DNA from: Lingula anatina
Taxonomy: Eukaryota > Brachiopoda > Lingulata > Lingulida > Lingulidae
Reading direction: 5' to 3'
Assembly (NCBI RefSeq): GCF_001039355.2
Contig: NW_019775769.1
Span: 12,508-76,507 of the forward strand
DNA: 64,000 nt
The position numbers and the translations under genes are program-made. Each line of letters starts with the position of its first letter. Within the stretch, counting starts at the first letter, position 1. The notes beneath the pieces were generated by a model, which saw only the letters and a program-made list of their open reading frames with translations, searched no databases and had not been told where the DNA came from. Below, piece after piece: positions 60,636 to 64,000 of the stretch.

Positions 60636-63600
60636 TTACTCATCTGTAAAAACAGGGGATTTTTAAGTGCACTGCGTGGTGTCAACAGTTTCTTAGCAAC
60701 ACTAGTAATAAGTGGTGGGGAATTATCTGAGATTTCTGAGAGGAAAAAATTATGAAAGAGAGTATTTCCGCACTCGGTGCAAATCTATCCATTGTGTTTA
60801 TAAGCTGACTCATGCAATATAAACCTGGTTAGTTACATTTTTAGTTATGCAACAATTCTATGCCACCAGAATGTTAAATTTCACAAGATTAATATCATTA
60901 TAAACAAAATGTTTGTCATTTATTTTTTCATACCTCAAATCTTTTGACATTCCTTCTGCATTAAATTATCTTTATCTTAAGTACAAAATGAACATTTACT
61001 TACTTCTCTGTATCTGTTATATAATGCCAGCATGCATCTATTCTTTCATTACCACAAAAATGGAAATGTCTTTTTTATTAATGCAGGTGAAGTAAATGAT
61101 ACTACAGTACACTGTTATTATTATACAAAAATCCCACAAAAAGGTTACTGTTCTCTTCTTTCCTTTCTACAGTTAATTCACCCAGAGAATAGCTCTGCTC
61201 ACCCACAAACCCAACAATGGAGGTTTTTCCCATTTTCAGGGTCATTAACATCCAACATAATTACCATAATTCTCTCAGGAACGATCTTAAATATTGCCAT
61301 CAGTGGGAAAACCTTCCACACTTGGATACACAGAGAGTGGCATTATGTCACCGCAAGCAATACTTTCCAGGGTAATTGATCACATCATTTTGCCGTGACA
61401 GGTTCAATATAAGTAGGTTTTATTGCAAATGTCTTAGCATTTAGTCATGACAGCAGTGACAGGTTATTGTGATGATGTAATTTGGAGCTGCAATGGTGAA
61501 ACTATGTCCATTTGGCGTGGAAAATATACCAAAAATAGAGAGGGGAATTAAGATGAAAGCATTCTACCACAGATAGTGTCTCATTTCAGCAGTTTTTTTC
61601 CCTAAGAATTGTTTTTATATTTAGTGAATTAAAAATTCAGTTCCTGCACAAAAACTATAATTTTGTCTATTTTCGATAACTTGGTTCAATATGGAATGAA
61701 GGCAATCCTCTGACACTATCATGGCTTGGCATGTTAAATCTGTATAATGAGACACTAAAAGAAAATGTCAAATGCAGTGTAGGTTGTTTCATACTGGCAT
61801 AAAACTAAAATGATCAACAAACACAAACATGCATGCACATGACTTTGAGGGGAATCTTTGACTTAAATAACACAATCATACGATCTTATTGAAAAATAGC
61901 TAGATCAATTTCAAAGTGCTTACCAACAAGCTCTACATGAACATTTTAACTCTTGATATTCGCTCATCTTAGGCACTAAATTCTTGATTTCTTTCCTAAA
62001 TTTCCGACTGTGTTGGTTCCCCATAGTCCTTGGTGCTTTTCAATGTTTGTATACACAGTCTCAGTTTTGCTTCTCTCCAGGCGTGTCAACCTGAACCAAC
62101 AGGTGCTAGATGACCACAGAAATAACTCCCAGGCTACACTGTGATGGTGGCCCAGCTGGAAAACAGTTTATTTCTTCACCAACAGGTGTGAACTGCTTTG
62201 CCCAGTGAAATCACCCCAGAATTATAAAAGTATTATAGGAAACTCCTTAAAACCATCACCTGGCAAAACAAAACTGTGAAAAAAAAATAGAGAAAACGAC
62301 TTATTCTTCCCTCATGCAGATACCAGACGTCTTGCTTCTAAAGCAGCCAGCAGATCTGTTCAAGCAGTTTAGAAGTCAACATTTGTCAACTTCTACCTCC
62401 ACCGCTTCTGACAGTGCATCCATCATGGTAAAATTGAATCTGATTGGAGAAAACTTGGAAGACTGGCACACAGGATGTAGCCTCTCTGCACGTGGTAGGT
62501 ATAATGGTACAGCTCTCAACTCCCAGAATGTTCCCTGATCACTTTCTCCCACAGTGTCGTGTGAGTAATCCCAATGTTACCAGCATCCACAAACCAAGCC
62601 TCTAGAACATTAACTTTAAATGAGCTGGCCTGACATTCGTAGCTAGCACAGGTGAGATCAAAAGCACAAAAGGAGTTCTATACATTCAACAAGCTGATTT
62701 ATTTCTCTTGTGTTTCACTAAGCTGTTGTTCTCCACTGGTCTAGACATGCTGTCAAACATTACTGATCCAGATTATAACACATGAAAGCAAACCGCTGAT
62801 CAACCACGATTGGTTTAATGCATTCTGTTACCTGGATACCCTTGTATCAATAAAAGAGGAAATGGATTTTTTTCATATCATCTGTAATCCACGTATCCTG
62901 TGTAAAACAAGGTTTATACTTGCTGCACTGCTCATTATGTTTGCTGCTCTAACAATGCTGTTAATGAATGCATGATACTTTCATACAAAACACATATACA
63001 TATTAATAGGCTTGAACTGATAAGTTGAACTGCAAAATGGCACTTGTTACTTCAAAACACTGAAGTTAGAGATATTTTGTTTCAGCTGAAATCAGAGAGG
63101 CTGTAAAAAATGCATTAATCACACATATCAGGATAGCAAACCTTGTGTTAATTGGGCAAACAGATGCTGGTCAAGGGAAAGAGCTGTGAAATATGAGTTG
63201 TAAACTGTTTGCTCCAGTGTGTATGAGAAAACCTCACATTTCTTCATAAAATGATTCTATTTCAAGACTGTTAGTGGCCTGTTGGTGTGGTTTCAACAAA
63301 CAGAACAGCATAAGGATTATACATTTACATGTTATTTAAGCCTTGACATTTTCCTAAGGCACAAACGATATAATGACTTTGATTTTGATCTGAGAGAATT
63401 ATGCTGCATTCTTCAGGTTGGGTCCACCTTGTTCTTTTAACACAACCATCATCTCAGCACGCGTGGTGAAAGCACTGTTCAGATGCCATGGTTAATCAAC
63501 AGTACAGCCTGTACACTGGCAATTGGGACACTCAGTGTACAAGTAACATATGGATCACATACCACCCGATTCTGTTTTTTTAAAAGATTGATTTTTGTTA

Positions 63601-64000
63601 TACTATATAAAGAGTTACAGGTGATTTACACTTGTTTTACCACCCACATGTATCTCAGGTGTAAGTCTGCGTCCAGCTGATTTTATCTACGGATCTTATT
63701 ACCAAATACTCCTGACATTACCTGTATGTGTGTAAAGAAAAGAACCAATTTTCAAAAAACTGAAAGAAAGTATTCATTGCAGAGAGTGAGAAATGATTTT
63801 CAAAATTGCCTCTCATATGAATGTACCATGGCATTTTTAGTGATTTTGATACACAATTTTTAAGTTCTTGTAAGTGCATTATTAGTCACGATGTTTTTTA
63901 TTATAATATCAGCTAAAATATGCCAAAGAGTTTCATACAAATTGACCTTCTGCAACTGCCTTCTCAAAATATCAAATTTTCACACTGATGTATTTGTTTA

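Larger units (their letters stand above)
57398..64000 (-). other. Long ECD intron (right edge)
   Basis: 6.6 kb without a supportable exon on either strand. It contains the elements at 58220-58377 and 60368-60635, an ACAAT pentanucleotide array (59535-59565) and short A or TA runs. Open frames such as 61032-61379 and 62314-62538 show no recognisable domain or codon constraint. Confidence 0.55.

Noticed and set aside
61032-61379. 115-codon plus-strand frame
   Set aside because: No domain or splice logic; composition is like the surrounding intron.
62314-62538. Plus-strand 74-codon frame in the right-hand ECD intron
   Set aside because: Low-complexity Ser/Thr composition and no match on either strand to the missing ECD N-terminus.
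1-64000. Search for tRNA genes, rRNA, CRISPR arrays, bacterial operons or a defence-type gene cluster
   Set aside because: Nothing with the required structure was seen by eye. The window is a eukaryotic chromosome segment, and tandem repeats here lack CRISPR spacer organisation. Small intronic RNAs cannot be excluded without a covariance-model search.

Overview
The window is an AT-rich, intron-rich animal nuclear scaffold with GT-AG introns. Every recognisable protein is a conserved metazoan housekeeping gene. No vertebrate-specific feature is visible. Frequent TAGGCCTA-like words, TTAT/AAT microsatellites, many short inverted-repeat elements and a secreted stand-alone reeler-domain protein suggest a marine invertebrate (lophotrochozoan or non-vertebrate deuterostome); the species cannot be fixed. 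It is draft assembly: a 125-base run of N at about 27763-27887 and single N bases at 17336 and 40404, one of which sits at the junction of a duplicated exon.

Nine genes are laid out mostly as alternating divergent and convergent pairs: IARS2 3' part (+, 610-3147), a reeler-domain secreted protein (-, 4082-7298), DRAP1/NC2-alpha (+, 8907-12851), TMEM62 (-, 13940-21629), FAM177A (+, 21910-23861), an unrecognised coiled-coil protein (-, 25904-32764), THUMPD1 (-, 37396-39399), POLDIP3/SKAR (+, 39630-44266) and the 3' part of ECD/ecdysoneless (-, 46516-57397, continuing beyond the right edge). I assembled the exons by hand from reading frame, splice consensus and phase. For seven complete gene models the phases close from start to stop. 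TMEM62/FAM177A and THUMPD1/POLDIP3 start 230-280 bp apart in opposite directions and probably share promoters. IARS2/reeler, DRAP1/TMEM62, FAM177A/coiled-coil and POLDIP3/ECD meet tail to tail, with candidate poly(A) signals close together or overlapping.

The genes do not form a pathway. They cover mitochondrial translation (IARS2), transcription repression (DRAP1), mRNA export/translation (POLDIP3), tRNA acetylation (THUMPD1), transcription/splicing support (ECD), a membrane metallophosphoesterase-like protein (TMEM62), a small unknown protein (FAM177A), a secreted putative defence protein and a coiled-coil protein with two possible first exons.

The most unusual structures are: a 30-bp minisatellite directly after the IARS2 stop codon that appears to be an amplification of the last ten codons of that gene, stop included; a near-identical duplication of TMEM62 exon 8 with an N at the join (probably two haplotypes assembled in tandem); a set of non-autonomous DNA transposons with long terminal inverted repeats and visible target-site duplications; a non-LTR retrotransposon fragment ending at an N; and several diverged tandem repeats in introns. 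I found no convincing new multi-gene system.
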